64,000 nucleotides of DNA from Acuticoccus sp. I52.16.1. GTDB lineage: Bacteria > Pseudomonadota > Alphaproteobacteria > Rhizobiales > Amorphaceae. Location of the stretch: the NCBI RefSeq assembly GCF_022865125.1, contig NZ_CP094828.1:2659219-2723218 (forward strand), in the 5' to 3' direction. The translations under genes and the position numbers were made by a program. The notes beneath the pieces are model-generated. The model was not told the origin of the DNA, did no database searches, and saw only the letters and a program-made list of their open reading frames with translations. Below, piece by piece: positions 1 through 8,680 of the stretch. The stretch's first letter is position 1. Every line of letters starts with the position of its first letter.

Positions 1-195
1 TTCCGGGTGATCCACTTCCCGGCCTACTTCCTCGTCTGCCCGCCGCGGCACCACACCCGCCGCATCGTCAAGCGCTTCACCGATTGGATCGACGCCGCCT
101 GCGGCAGCCACGAGGCGGCGGTGCGCACGCTGCTCGCCGCCAAGGGCTGTACGTTCGCGCAGGCGGTCGGCCCGGACTTCCTGGACGCGGCCTGA
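1..195 (+). CDS. LysR-type regulator, C-terminal fragment (5' end outside window)
   Basis: The reading frame is open from the first base and ends at TGA 193-195, giving 64 visible residues. The text (FRVIHFPAYFLVCPPR, then RRIVKRFTDWID) looks like the last strand and helix of a LysR-type effector-binding domain, where a short segment about reading strong residues is followed by a helix of the form F-x-x-W-[IL]. The gene is convergent with the TRAP operon, leaving only 7 bp between stop codons, so it could control that operon or an unseen upstream gene. With only the tail visible, the LysR call is an inference. Confidence 0.6.
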   Translation, partial: FRVIHFPAYFLVCPPRHHTRRIVKRFTDWIDAACGSHEAAVRTLLAAKGCTFAQAVGPDFLDAA

Positions 196-202
196 GCCGC
201 GG

Positions 203-1459
203 TCAGTAGATCGTCAGCATCGGCACGTACGAGATCAGCATCAGGACGAGGAGCGCGACGGCGTAGAACGGCAGCAGCGCCTTGACCGTCTGCCCGATGC
301 CGACCCCCGCGATGGCGGCCGATATGAACAGCGTCGTGCCGACCGGCGGCGTGTAGAGCCCGATCGACAGGTTGACGACGATGATGAGGCCGAGCTGCAC
401 CGGGTCGAGCCCGATGGCGTTGCCGACCGAGACCAGGATCGGCGACAGGAGCAGCACCGCGGCCGGCATGTCGAGGAAGGCGCCGACCAACAGCAGCACG
501 GCGTTGATCGCCAGGATCACCATCCACGGCTCGGAAAACGCACTCGTCACCCAGGCGGCGAGCTCCATCGGCACTCGCTCGGCGGTCAGGATCCACTGCA
601 CCGTGGACGAGGCCATGATGATGAGCATCACCGCCCCGGTCATCAGCCCGGTGTCGACCATCGCGCGCCACAGCGCGCGGAGGCTGAGGTCGCGGTAGAC
701 GAGGCCGGAGACGATCAGCGCGTAGGCGACCGCCATTACGCTCACCTCGGTGGGCGTCGCGATGCCGAAGCGCAGCGTGCCGATGACGAAGACGGGCATC
801 AGGATCGCCGGGATCGCGGTCAGGATTTGGCGGCGGAAGGCGCGGAAACCGCCCGGCAGCGGCGCTCGCGGCAGGTTGCGCCAGTGCGCCACCACGCCGA
901 CCATGCAGAGCATGCCGCCGCCCAGGAGAACGCCCGGAAGCACGCCGGCGACGAAGAGGTCGACGATCGAGACGTTGGCGATCAGCCCGTAGAGGATCAG
1001 CGGGATCGACGGTGGGATCAGCACCGAGATCGTCGCCGAGGAGGCGTTGATCGCCGCCGCGAAGCCGCCGGGATAGCCCTCGCGCTTCTGCACCGGGATC
1101 AGCGCGTTGCCGAGCGCCAGCGCATCCGCCACCGCCGAGCCCGAGACGCCCCCGAACATCACCGAGCCGATGACGGAGACGTGCCCCAGCCCGCCCTTCA
1201 TGTGCCCCACCAGGAGGCGCGCGATGTTGACGAGATATTCCCCGAACCGGCCGGACATCATGACGTTGCCGGCGAGGATGAAGAACGGGATCGCCAGCAT
1301 CGGGAAGCTCTGCGTCGAGGTGTAGAGCCGCTGGGCCATCACGGCCATCGGCTTGCCCTCGATCCACAGCGCCCCGGCGACGCCCCCCAGCATCGCGAAC
1401 GCGACCGGGACGGAGAGGGCGAGGAGGGCGAAGAAAAGAACCGTGAGGATCGGCGTCAT
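203..1459 (-). CDS. dctM: TRAP transporter large permease DctM
   Basis: 418 residues, the normal length for the large membrane subunit of a tripartite ATP-independent periplasmic transporter. It is almost entirely hydrophobic, with about twelve predicted membrane segments. It has the family features: a start running straight into a membrane helix, a GNVMMSGRFGEYL segment near residue 65 and a Gly/Ser-rich GGVSGSAVADA stretch near residue 105. It imports a small organic acid using the sodium or proton gradient, together with DctQ and DctP encoded just upstream (6 bp gap to dctQ). It is the last gene of the operon running leftward from the split transketolase. The ligand cannot be read from the permease. 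Confidence 0.92.
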   Translation of the reverse strand: MTPILTVLFFALLALSVPVAFAMLGGVAGALWIEGKPMAVMAQRLYTSTQSFPMLAIPFFILAGNVMMSGRFGEYLVNIARLLVGHMKGGLGHVSVIGSVMFGGVSGSAVADALALGNALIPVQKREGYPGGFAAAINASSATISVLIPPSIPLILYGLIANVSIVDLFVAGVLPGVLLGGGMLCMVGVVAHWRNLPRAPLPGGFRAFRRQILTAIPAILMPVFVIGTLRFGIATPTEVSVMAVAYALIVSGLVYRDLSLRALWRAMVDTGLMTGAVMLIIMASSTVQWILTAERVPMELAAWVTSAFSEPWMVILAINAVLLLVGAFLDMPAAVLLLSPILVSVGNAIGLDPVQLGLIIVVNLSIGLYTPPVGTTLFISAAIAGVGIGQTVKALLPFYAVALLVLMLISYVPMLTIY

Positions 1460-1465
1460 TGAGGT

Positions 1466-2032
1466 TCAGCTCAGGCTCTGCGCCTCGGGGGCGAGCGGCG
1501 TCGCCGCGCCCGCGCCGAGGAGGCGGATGATGTCCATCACCATGATGACCGCGACGCCCGCGAAGGCGTAGACGAGGCTCGAATAGCCCCAAACCTGTGT
1601 GATCCCGAGGGTCGACAGGCGCTGGAACTGCGAGGCTTTGAGGATCGGCTGGCTGGTCCACACGACGCTGACCGAGATCGCCAGCACGATGACCGAGGTG
1701 ACGACCAGGAGACCGCGCACCGCCCCCGGCGACAGCGCGTCCGGCAGCAGCGAGACGGTGATTTGCCGCGAGCGCGCGCTGGCGATGACGATGCCGGCCG
1801 CGACCAGCCACGGCAGCAGGACGGCATGGATTTCGTAGGCCCAGGCGATGCCGGAGCCGAACGCGTAGCGCAGCACCACATTGACGAGAAGCGCCAGGAA
1901 CAACGTCGACAGCGTGGTGACGACGATGACGCGGCTGACGGCGTCGAGCGCGGCCGTCACCCACCCGGCGAGCATCGGGAGGGGGCCCAGCGGCCCCCGC
2001 CCGGTCGCGGCCTCGGAGCGGCCGCGCGCCAT
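1466..2032 (-). CDS. dctQ: TRAP transporter small permease DctQ
   Basis: 188 residues from ATG 2032. I chose this start because it overlaps the dctP stop (ATGA) and gives a normal DctQ length; the frame is open further upstream but that part reads as shadow of dctP. There are four hydrophobic segments, with the family signature around VVLRYAFGSGIAWAYEI (a conserved N/V-x-x-R-Y-x-F, then W-x-E-E-x equivalent). The small subunit pairs with DctM in the inner membrane. Translation is probably coupled to dctP. Confidence 0.88.
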   Translation of the reverse strand: MARGRSEAATGRGPLGPLPMLAGWVTAALDAVSRVIVVTTLSTLFLALLVNVVLRYAFGSGIAWAYEIHAVLLPWLVAAGIVIASARSRQITVSLLPDALSPGAVRGLLVVTSVIVLAISVSVVWTSQPILKASQFQRLSTLGITQVWGYSSLVYAFAGVAVIMVMDIIRLLGAGAATPLAPEAQSLS

Positions 2033-3006
2033 CAGTTGCCGGCCGCGGTGGCGCTGCGCAGCGCGTCGACCAGCTGCGGATACTGCTCGGCATACTTGTC
2101 GTAGACCGCCTTCGTCGCCTCGACGTAGGCGGCATGATCGGCCTCGGCGAAGGTCGCGCCTTCCGCCTCCATCTTCGGGCGCAGCGTCTCGTCGCCCTCC
2201 TGCGAGAGGCGGCGCTGGAGCTTGCCCGCCTCGGCCGTCGCGTCGAGGAGGCACTGCCGGTGCGCCTCGTCGAGGCCCGACCACCAGGCGAGGCCCGCCA
2301 CGACCGGCGTCGATTCGTACTTATGGCCGGTCAGAGTGACGTACGGCGTGATGGTGTGCAGCTTGGCGGTGTAGATGTTGGTGAGCGGGTTCTCCTGTCC
2401 GTCGAACACGCCCGACTGCAGCGCCGAGGGAAGCTCCGACCAGGCGAGCGGGGCCGGGGACGCGCCGAGCGCCTCGAAGATGTCGATCGTCATCTGGTCG
2501 GGCGGGGTGCGGATCTTCATTCCCTTCAGGTCCGCCGGCTCGGCCACCGTCTTCTCGACGTGGGTGACGTTGCGGATGCCGTTGTCCCAGAAGCCGAGGA
2601 TCTTGAGGCCCGAATTCTGCGCCCGCTCGTCCAGCATGGCGCCGACGTCGCCGTCGAGCACCGCCCAGGCGGCCGGCAGGTCCTGGAACAGGAAAGGCAG
2701 ACCCAGGAGGCCGATCTCCGGCACGATCTGGCTCATCGCGCCCTGGCTGTTGGCGGTGACCTGGATGACGCCCGCCGTCGCCGAGGTCAGCATCTCGACG
2801 TCGTCGCCCATCGTCGCGGACGGGGCGACGTTGACGGTGTCGGCCCCGTCGGTGCAGGCGGCGTAGACCTCGGCCCACTTCTCGGCCGCGACATAGCGCG
2901 GGTTGCCGGGGTTGGAGCCGTGCGCGAAGATCACCTCGTCGGCCTGGGCGGCGCCCGCGACCAGCGCCGTCGTTGCGACGAGCGCGATTTTCATCATTGT
3001 TTTCAT
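2032..3006 (-). CDS. dctP: TRAP transporter substrate-binding protein DctP
   Basis: 324 residues from ATG 3006, which has a strong GGGAGGA ribosome site 6-7 bases upstream. The N-terminus MKTMMKIALVATTALVAGAA is a signal peptide ending near AQA, so the mature protein is periplasmic. The DctP-family core is visible: FAHGSNPGNPR at the mature N-terminus, the central LKGMKIRTPPDQMTIDIFEALGASPAPLAWSE region that includes the conserved Arg binding a ligand carboxylate, and the GVFDGQENPLTNI segment. It delivers an organic acid, possibly a sugar acid, to DctQM. Its neighbours (SDR, transketolase) suggest a polyol or sugar-acid ligand, but that is inference. Confidence 0.9.
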   Translation of the reverse strand: MKTMMKIALVATTALVAGAAQADEVIFAHGSNPGNPRYVAAEKWAEVYAACTDGADTVNVAPSATMGDDVEMLTSATAGVIQVTANSQGAMSQIVPEIGLLGLPFLFQDLPAAWAVLDGDVGAMLDERAQNSGLKILGFWDNGIRNVTHVEKTVAEPADLKGMKIRTPPDQMTIDIFEALGASPAPLAWSELPSALQSGVFDGQENPLTNIYTAKLHTITPYVTLTGHKYESTPVVAGLAWWSGLDEAHRQCLLDATAEAGKLQRRLSQEGDETLRPKMEAEGATFAEADHAAYVEATKAVYDKYAEQYPQLVDALRSATAAGN

Positions 3007-3065
3007 GTCGTCCTCCCTGTTGCTTTGTGTGCTGGGCCGCCGCAGCGGCCGGACTCGCCCGCGGC

Positions 3066-3818
3066 TCAGTGGATGAGCGAGCCGCCGTTCACGTCGACTT
3101 CCGTCCCGGTGCAGTACGAGGACAGGATCGATGCGAGGAACAGCGCGCATCCGGCGACGTCCGACGCTTCCCCGGCACGGCCCATCGGGATGCCGGCGAC
3201 GATTTGGTCCTTCATCTCGGACGTCAACTTGCCGGCGGTGATGTCGGTCGCGATGAAGCCGGGGCAGATGGCGTTGACGCGGATGCCGTCCGGGGCCAGC
3301 TCGCGCGCCATCGCCTTGGTGAGGCCGAGGATGCCGGCCTTCGCGGCAGAGTAGTGCGGCCCGCCGAAGATGCCGCCGCCCCGCTGCGCCGAGACCGAGC
3401 TGAGATTGACGATCGCGCCGGCCTTGTGCGCCCGCATGCCGGGGATGACGGCCTGCGCCATGTAGAGTGTGCCGCGCAGGTTCACGTCGAGCACCGCCTC
3501 GTAGTTCTCCGGCTCGATCTCCATGATCTTGAGCGGCTGCGTGATGCCGGCATTGTTGACCAGGATGTCGATCCGGCCCCAGGCGCTCTCCACCTCGGCG
3601 ACGGCGGTCTCGCAGGCGACCTTGTCGATCACGTTGCAGGCGAGGCCGAGGTGACCTGGACCGATTTCGGCCGCGGCGGCCTTCGCGGCCTCGGCGTCGA
3701 GGTCGAGGATCGCGACCGTGGCGCCCTGCTCGGCGAACAGCTTCGCGGTGGCCTTGCCCAGCCCTCGCGGCGAGGCCGCGCCGGTGACGACGGCCGTTTT
3801 CCCTTCCAGAAGGCCCAT
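3066..3818 (-). CDS. SDR-family NAD(P)-dependent oxidoreductase
   Basis: 250 residues, a classical short-chain dehydrogenase. The nucleotide-binding motif TGAASPRGLG lies near residues 12-21, NNAG at 88-91, a catalytic Ser at about 140-141, Tyr156 and Lys160 (YSAAK). The C-terminus carries the family's G-T-E-V-D-V-N-G-G ending. It lies between the split transketolase genes and the TRAP transporter genes on the same strand, so it probably oxidises or reduces the imported polyol or keto sugar. The exact substrate is unknown. Confidence 0.88.
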   Translation of the reverse strand: MGLLEGKTAVVTGAASPRGLGKATAKLFAEQGATVAILDLDAEAAKAAAAEIGPGHLGLACNVIDKVACETAVAEVESAWGRIDILVNNAGITQPLKIMEIEPENYEAVLDVNLRGTLYMAQAVIPGMRAHKAGAIVNLSSVSAQRGGGIFGGPHYSAAKAGILGLTKAMARELAPDGIRVNAICPGFIATDITAGKLTSEMKDQIVAGIPMGRAGEASDVAGCALFLASILSSYCTGTEVDVNGGSLIH

Positions 3819-3868
3819 GGCCCTTCTACTCCCTGTGAAATTGCGATGCCTCGCGATGGCGGCCGGCG

Positions 3869-4912
3869 TCAGAGCCAGCCGCGGATCCGCTCGGCGATCT
3901 TGGCGACCGACAGGCCGTACATGTCGTGGAGGGTCGGCAGCGCGCCGGCCTCCAGGAACGCGTCCGGCAGGCCGATCATGCGGAACGTGGGCGCGACGCC
4001 CGAAGTGAGGAGTGTGGCCGCCACCGCCTCGCCGAGGCCGCCGACGACGGTATGGTTCTCCGCCGTGACCACCAGGCGCCCACCCTTGCCGGCCTCGGCG
4101 ACGATGGCCGCGGTGTCGAGCGGCTTGACGGTCGGAACGTGCAGCACCGCGACGTCCACACCGTCGGCGGCGAGCGTCTCGGCGGCGTCGAGCGCGCGCA
4201 TCGTCATGAAGCCGGTCGAGATCACGAGGACGTCGCCGCCCTCGCGGATCGTCTGCGCCTTGCCGAGCTGGAACTTGTAGTCCGGCTTGTGACGCGTCAG
4301 CACCTTCGGCACCTTGCCGCGCAGGAGCCGCGCGTAGACCGGCCCGTCGTGCGCGGCGACGGCGGGGACCATGCCGGCGATGTCGTCCGCGCAACAGGGG
4401 TCGACGATCGTCATGTTGGGCAGGCCGCGGAAGATCGCGAGGTCTTCGGTCGCCTGATGGCTCGGCCCGTAGCCGGTGGTGAGCCCCGGCAGCGCGCAGA
4501 CGATCTTCACCGGCAGGTTCTCTTCGGCGATCGCCATCGCGATGAAGTCGTAGGCGCGGCGCGAGGCGAAGACGGCGTAGGTGGTCGCGAACGGAAGGAA
4601 GCCCTCGCGCGCCAAACCCGCGGCGGCCGACACCAGCACCTGCTCGGCCATCCCCATCTGGTAGAACCGGTCCGGCATCGCCTGGGCGAAGATGTGGAGG
4701 TCGGTGTACTTGGACAGGTCCGCCGACAGGCCGACGACCCGCTCGTCGCGCCGCGCCAGCTCCACCAGAGCGTGGCCGAAGGGGGCGGCGACGGTGTCGT
4801 AACCCTCGGCCGCCAGGGAGGCGATCATCGCCGAGGTGGTGAGCGTCTCGCCGTCCTTCGGCCGAGGCACCGTGCGCGGCTCGTACTTGCGCTTCATCGA
4901 GGCGAGCGTCAT
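3869..4912 (-). CDS. Transketolase, C-terminal subunit (split enzyme)
   Basis: 347 residues carrying the pyrimidine-binding domain (about 35-190) and the transketolase C-terminal domain (about 215-335). The cofactor-activating Glu is E90 in FYQMGMAEQ, and the ATTYAVFASRRAYDFI and TGYGPSHQATEDLAIFRG motifs are present. It is the beta half of a two-gene transketolase; the alpha half ends inside its start codon (ATGA, 4909-4912), implying coupled translation and a heterotetramer. ThDP-dependent two-carbon transfer is the family reaction. ATG 4912 is used; an in-frame ATG at 4897 is also possible. Confidence 0.9.
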   Translation of the reverse strand: MTLASMKRKYEPRTVPRPKDGETLTTSAMIASLAAEGYDTVAAPFGHALVELARRDERVVGLSADLSKYTDLHIFAQAMPDRFYQMGMAEQVLVSAAAGLAREGFLPFATTYAVFASRRAYDFIAMAIAEENLPVKIVCALPGLTTGYGPSHQATEDLAIFRGLPNMTIVDPCCADDIAGMVPAVAAHDGPVYARLLRGKVPKVLTRHKPDYKFQLGKAQTIREGGDVLVISTGFMTMRALDAAETLAADGVDVAVLHVPTVKPLDTAAIVAEAGKGGRLVVTAENHTVVGGLGEAVAATLLTSGVAPTFRMIGLPDAFLEAGALPTLHDMYGLSVAKIAERIRGWL

Positions 4913-5763
4913 TGCGGCTTTCCTTCCTCGAGGACGGCCAGCGCCTTCTCCCACTCGTCCGCCTCGACGCGCACGAAATGGGTGATCTCGCGCGCCTCCA
5001 GGAAGTCGACGCCCTTGCACATCGTGGTGTCGAAGATGATGACGCGCGGGCCGGCGGCGGTGACGGCGCGGGCGGCGTCGAACGCGGCGACGACGGCCGC
5101 CATGTCGTTGCCGTCGACGCGCTGGGCGTGCCAGCCGAAGGCCTCCCATTTGCGCTCTTCGGGGACGCGCGCCAGCATCTGCGTGGACTTGCCGTCGGCC
5201 TGCTGATCGTTGAAGTCGACGAGGCAGACGAGATTGTCGAGGCCGTGCTGTACGGCCGACGCCGCGGCCTCCCAGGTGGAGCCCTCGCCCAGCTCCCCGT
5301 CGGACATGAGGTTGTAGACGAACGCCTCGCTCTTCTTGCGCTTCAGCCCCATCGCCATGCCCACCGCGATGCCGAGCCCATGGCCGAGCGAGCCGCCGGT
5401 GATCTCCATGCCGGGGGTGTAGGACGCCATGCCGGACATCGGCATGCGGCTGTCGTCCATCCCGTAGGTGGCGAGCTCGTCCTCGGGCAGGATGCCGGCC
5501 TCCATCAGGACGGCGTAGAGGGCGATGGCGTAGTGCCCGATCGACAGGAGGAAGCGGTCGCGGCCTTCCCACTCGGGATCTTCGGCGCGGTACTCGAGGG
5601 CGTGGAAATAGCTGGCGGCGAGCACGTCGGCGATGCCGAGTGCCTGGCCGATATAGCCCTGACCCTGCACCTCGCCCATCAGCAGCGCCTTGCGCCGGAT
5701 GTTCCAGGCGCGCCGTTCGAGCGACATGTTCGGGATCGCGCCGAGGCGCTGGTCCGACCGCAT
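4909..5763 (-). CDS. Transketolase, N-terminal subunit (split enzyme)
   Basis: 284 residues holding the thiamine-diphosphate pyrophosphate-binding domain. The ThDP/metal motif appears as SDGELGEGS (154-162) and ends in ND at 185-186, and the GGSLGHGLGIAVGMA segment lies at 123-137. The start ATG 5763 has a GGGAGG ribosome site. It is the first gene of a leftward operon: tkt-alpha, tkt-beta, SDR, dctP, dctQ, dctM. Split transketolases of this kind also serve specialised pathways such as branched-pentose (apulose 4-phosphate) breakdown, so this pair need not be the housekeeping enzyme. No sugar kinase is seen nearby. Confidence 0.9.
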   Translation of the reverse strand: MRSDQRLGAIPNMSLERRAWNIRRKALLMGEVQGQGYIGQALGIADVLAASYFHALEYRAEDPEWEGRDRFLLSIGHYAIALYAVLMEAGILPEDELATYGMDDSRMPMSGMASYTPGMEITGGSLGHGLGIAVGMAMGLKRKKSEAFVYNLMSDGELGEGSTWEAAASAVQHGLDNLVCLVDFNDQQADGKSTQMLARVPEERKWEAFGWHAQRVDGNDMAAVVAAFDAARAVTAAGPRVIIFDTTMCKGVDFLEAREITHFVRVEADEWEKALAVLEEGKPQ

Positions 5764-5843
5764 CCATTCCTCCCGGTTCTTGTTCTTAACCGGGGTGCTA
5801 ACACGGCGACGAGAGGATGACTTTTAACTAGTCCACAAGAGAT

Positions 5844-5860
5844 ATGAAGCTGCACTTCAT
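5844..5860. promoter_or_regulatory. Inverted repeat upstream of transketolase/TRAP operon
   Basis: ATGAAG and CTTCAT arms are separated by 5 bp, about 80 bp upstream of the operon's first start codon and in a locally AT-richer patch (5815-5865). The size and position suit a transcription-factor operator. Which regulator uses it is unknown; the truncated LysR-type gene at the window edge is one candidate. The rest of the 5764-5965 gap shows nothing else. Confidence 0.35.
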
Positions 5861-5965
5861 TCACCGGCGCGAGTCGGCGACTTCGCGCGGCGAAGCGGGC
5901 CAGGACGCGCGCCGCTAGGCTGCGATCTGCGAGGGTGACGAATGTAGGCCGCCTGCGGGCCGCCT

Positions 5966-6568
5966 CTAGGCCTTCAGGCGGGCGATTTCGGCCTCCAGCT
6001 CGGCGATGCGGGTGTCGCGGCGGGCGAGCGCGGCGGCGACGTCTTCGGCCTCGAATCGCTGCGGGATGTGCTGCGGGCAGTTCACGTCCCACGCCGCGAT
6101 CTGAAAGAGGATCGCGCGCTCCGGCCGGCCTTTGCCGTCGGCGGGAACGAGGCTTTCGAGGAGCGCCGGGTCGTCCTCCACCACCTTGGCGGTGCCCCAG
6201 AGTTTGACGCGCCGCGCATTCGTGTAGTCGATCAGGAAGAGGAAGGCGTGCGGGTTCTCGGCGAGGTTGCCCAGCGTGATGTACTGCCGGTTGCCGCGCA
6301 GGTCCGCGAAGCCGAGGTGCGTATCGTCGACGACGCGCAGGAAGCCCGGCGGGCCGCCACGGTGCTGGATGTAGGGCTGCCCCGCGGCGCTCGCGGTGCC
6401 GAGGTAGACGCTGCGCTGGGCGGCGACGAACTCGGCCAGATCCGGGGTGATCCGGTCGGGCCAGGGGCGTGTGTCCTCCATACGTTCGAACATATCGCGC
6501 GAGCCGCGCGCGGACTGTTGCGCCTTTACGGCCGCGGTGAAGGCGACGTCGCTCGGCACTCGGGTCAT
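5966..6568 (-). CDS. Pyridoxamine 5'-phosphate oxidase-like flavin/heme-binding protein
   Basis: 200 residues from ATG 6568. The split-barrel PNPOx fold is indicated by RSVYLGTASAAGQPYIQHRGG (about 57-77), then LGFADLRGNRQYITLGNLAENP and VKLWGTAKVVEDDP. The C-terminal 30 residues (EAEDVAAALARRDTRIAELEAEIARLKA) form a short coiled coil, as in a well-known subgroup of these proteins. The biochemical role is not established for this subgroup. It lies 2 bp downstream of the DUF1348 gene and follows an AhpD-like gene, a set consistent with a small redox or detoxification operon. Confidence 0.82.
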   Translation of the reverse strand: MTRVPSDVAFTAAVKAQQSARGSRDMFERMEDTRPWPDRITPDLAEFVAAQRSVYLGTASAAGQPYIQHRGGPPGFLRVVDDTHLGFADLRGNRQYITLGNLAENPHAFLFLIDYTNARRVKLWGTAKVVEDDPALLESLVPADGKGRPERAILFQIAAWDVNCPQHIPQRFEAEDVAAALARRDTRIAELEAEIARLKA

Positions 6569-6570
6569 GG

Positions 6571-7035
6571 TCAGAGTCCCAACTCGGTGAGCGAGGCGTG
6601 ACCGTCCGGGCGCCGGCCCTGGGGCCAGCGGAACAGCCGCTCCGCCTCGGTGATGGAGAGGTCGTTGATGCTGGCGTGCCGCTCGGCCATCAGGCCATCG
6701 GCGTCGAAGCGCCAGTTCTCGTTGCCGTAGGAGCGAAACCAGGCGCCGGCCGCGTCCTGCCACTCGTAGGCGAAACGCACGGCGATGCGGTCGGCGGTGA
6801 AGGCCCACAGCTCCTTGATGAGCCGGTACTGAAGCTCCCGCTCCCATTTCCGGCTGAGAAACGCGACGATCTCGGCCCGGCCGGTGAGGAATGTGGCGCG
6901 ATTGCGCCAGCGGCTGTCCGGCGTGTAGGCGCGCGAGACCGCTTCCGGGTCGCGCCCGTTCCAGGCGTCCTCGGCGAGGCGGACCTTCTGCGCGGCGGTC
7001 TCGGCCGTGAAGGGGGGCAGCGGGGGGCGGCTCAT
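6571..7035 (-). CDS. DUF1348 / NTF2-like (SnoaL-type) protein
   Basis: 154 residues, the usual size of DUF1348 proteins. Characteristic text is visible: [15 protein letters not shown], then [36 protein letters not shown] and SYGNENWRF, the cone-shaped NTF2-like fold with a conserved N-E-N-W stretch. No catalytic role is established for the family. It is cotranscribed with the PNPOx-like gene (2 bp gap) and probably with the AhpD-like gene upstream. Confidence 0.85.
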   Translation of the reverse strand: MSRPPLPPFTAETAAQKVRLAEDAWNGRDPEAVSRAYTPDSRWRNRATFLTGRAEIVAFLSRKWERELQYRLIKELWAFTADRIAVRFAYEWQDAAGAWFRSYGNENWRFDADGLMAERHASINDLSITEAERLFRWPQGRRPDGHASLTELGL

Positions 7036-7101
7036 GGGGGCTCCTGGCGTTGCGCGAGACAGGGTCGGGCCGGCGGCACGAGGCTGCCGGCGGGGCGGCG
7101 A

Positions 7102-7652
7102 TCAGGCGGCGAGAGCCGGGTCGACCGCGGGGAAGTCGACCTCTGTGCGGGCGACGGAATTGATCGAGTTGGTCCAGATGTTGAGCGCGACGTGCTGCAC
7201 GATCTCGATGATCTGCCCATCGTCGTAGCCGGCGGCGCGCACCGCGGCGAGCTCCTCGTCGCCGACATGCCCGCGCGCCTCGGCGACCGCGACGGCGAAG
7301 CGGACGGCCGCGTCGGCCTTGTCGTCGGTGGAGCGGCCGGCGCGGTTGGCGGCGATCTCCTCGGCCGGCAGCTTGGCGAGGTGGGTGCCGAGGTAGGTGT
7401 GCGCGGCGAGGCAGTAGTCGCAGCCGTTCAGCGCGGCGATGGCGAGGGCGATGCGCTCGCGGGTCTGCGCCGGCAGCCGGCCTTTGCCAAGCGCGCCGAA
7501 GAGGCCGAGATAGCCCTCCAGCGCGACCGGGCTGACCGAGACCAGGCGGAAGAGGTTCGGCACGCTGCCGAGCTGCTTTCCACCGCGGCGAGGAGCGGGC
7601 GGGAGGCCTCGGGGGCGGCGTCGATCGTGGCGGGGTATTCGATGCGGGACAT
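7102..7652 (-). pseudogene. AhpD-like carboxymuconolactone-decarboxylase protein, frameshifted
   Basis: The protein is an alkylhydroperoxidase-like enzyme: the redox motif N-G-C-D-Y-C-L-A-A-H (CxxC plus His) is intact. The coding sequence is, however, split between two frames. ATG 7652 opens MSRIEYPATIDAAPEASRPL up to LAAVE, then the frame fails. The remainder, from the GSVPNLFRLVSVSP segment to the stop at 7102, is in another frame. Restoring one A in the run read as TTT at 7577-7579 on the plus strand gives the continuous family-like VEKQLGSVPNLFRL and a 183-residue protein. Either the gene is inactivated (or phase-variable at this run) or the base was lost in sequencing. Without the repair, only a start inside the gene (about 7563) could make the CxxC part. 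Confidence 0.8.
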
Positions 7653-7755
7653 GGTCGCGTTTCCTATCGTCTGGTGCGGTGAGACCTAGCTAACCCCTTG
7701 CTGGGCGTGATAGCAGTGCGCGAAACCGGGAACTGTCCTTCCAGTATCTGCAAGC

Positions 7756-8676
7756 ATGACCGACCGACTCGACGCCATGTCCCTCTTCGTCGCCGCCGTC
7801 GACGCGGGGAGCCTGTCGGGCGCGGCGCGGGCGCGGGGGCTGCCGCTGGCGACCGTCAGCCGGCGCGTCGCCGAGCTGGAGACGGCGCTCGGCACGCAGC
7901 TGATGCTGCGCTCGGCCCGCGGGCTCGCGCTGACGGACGCCGGGGCCACCTACCTCGCGGCGTGCCGGCGCATCCTGGAAGAGGTCGCCGAGGCGGAGCG
8001 CACCGCGTCCGGCGAGTTCACCACGCCGCGCGGGGTGCTGACGCTGACCGCGCCGATCGTCTTCGGCCGGATGCACGTTCTGCCGGTGACGGTGGCGTTC
8101 CTGAAGGCATTCGCGGACGTCGAGGTGCGGCTGGAGCAGACCGACCGGGTCGTCAGCCTGCACGAGGAGCGGATCGACGCCGCGATCCGCATCGGCCGCC
8201 TGCCCGACAGCGGATTGCGCGCCCGCCGTGTGGGGGCCGTGCGCCGCGTGGTGTGCGCGGCGCCGGACTACCTCGCTTCCCGCGGGACGCCGCAGCGGCC
8301 GGAGGATCTCGCCACGCACGCCTGCATCACGTTCGCCAACCTGATGGCGGCCGACCGGTGGCGCTTCGGCGAGGGGCGGGCCGAGCGGCAGGTGCCGATC
8401 CGCTCGCGCCTCGTCGTCAACACCGCGGAGGCCGCGATCGAGGCGGCGGAGGCCGGCCTCGGTATCACCCGCGTCCTCTCCTATCAGGCGGCGGCCGCGG
8501 TCGCCGGGGGGCGCCTCGTCGTCCTCATGGCGCAGGACGAGCCCGAACCTTGGCCGGTGCACCTCGTCTACCCGGGCGGGATGGTGCCGCAGAAGCTGCG
8601 CGCCTTCATCGACTTCGCCGCCCCGCGCCTCGAGGCGAGCCTGCGCACAGCGACGGCCGGCACCGCCGCGGCGTGA
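7756..8676 (+). CDS. LysR-family transcriptional regulator
   Basis: 306 residues, normal LysR length. The N-terminal winged helix-turn-helix is clear: FVAAVDAGSLSGAARARGL, then TVSRRVAELETALGTQLM (about 10-50). The effector-binding domain follows, with typical segments such as LTAPIVFGRMHVLPV and ERIDAAIRIGRLPDSGLRAR. It is divergent from the AhpD-like/DUF1348/PNPOx operon with a gap of about 100 bp. That arrangement is standard for a LysR protein controlling its divergent neighbour. Confidence 0.93.
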   Translation: MTDRLDAMSLFVAAVDAGSLSGAARARGLPLATVSRRVAELETALGTQLMLRSARGLALTDAGATYLAACRRILEEVAEAERTASGEFTTPRGVLTLTAPIVFGRMHVLPVTVAFLKAFADVEVRLEQTDRVVSLHEERIDAAIRIGRLPDSGLRARRVGAVRRVVCAAPDYLASRGTPQRPEDLATHACITFANLMAADRWRFGEGRAERQVPIRSRLVVNTAEAAIEAAEAGLGITRVLSYQAAAAVAGGRLVVLMAQDEPEPWPVHLVYPGGMVPQKLRAFIDFAAPRLEASLRTATAGTAAA

Positions 8677-8680
8677 GATA

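Noticed and set aside
827-1462. Plus-strand frame antisense to dctM
   Set aside because: Charged, repetitive shadow text with no ribosome site or motif.
24-2135. Minus-strand open frame of 703 codons covering dctM and dctQ
   Set aside because: Arg/Pro/Gly-rich shadow text with no domain; the DctM and DctQ frames carry clear membrane segments.
7698-7716. TGCT-N9-AGCA repeat in the LysR/AhpD intergenic region as a LysR box
   Set aside because: Spacing does not match the usual T-N11-A pattern and the arms are only 4 bp.
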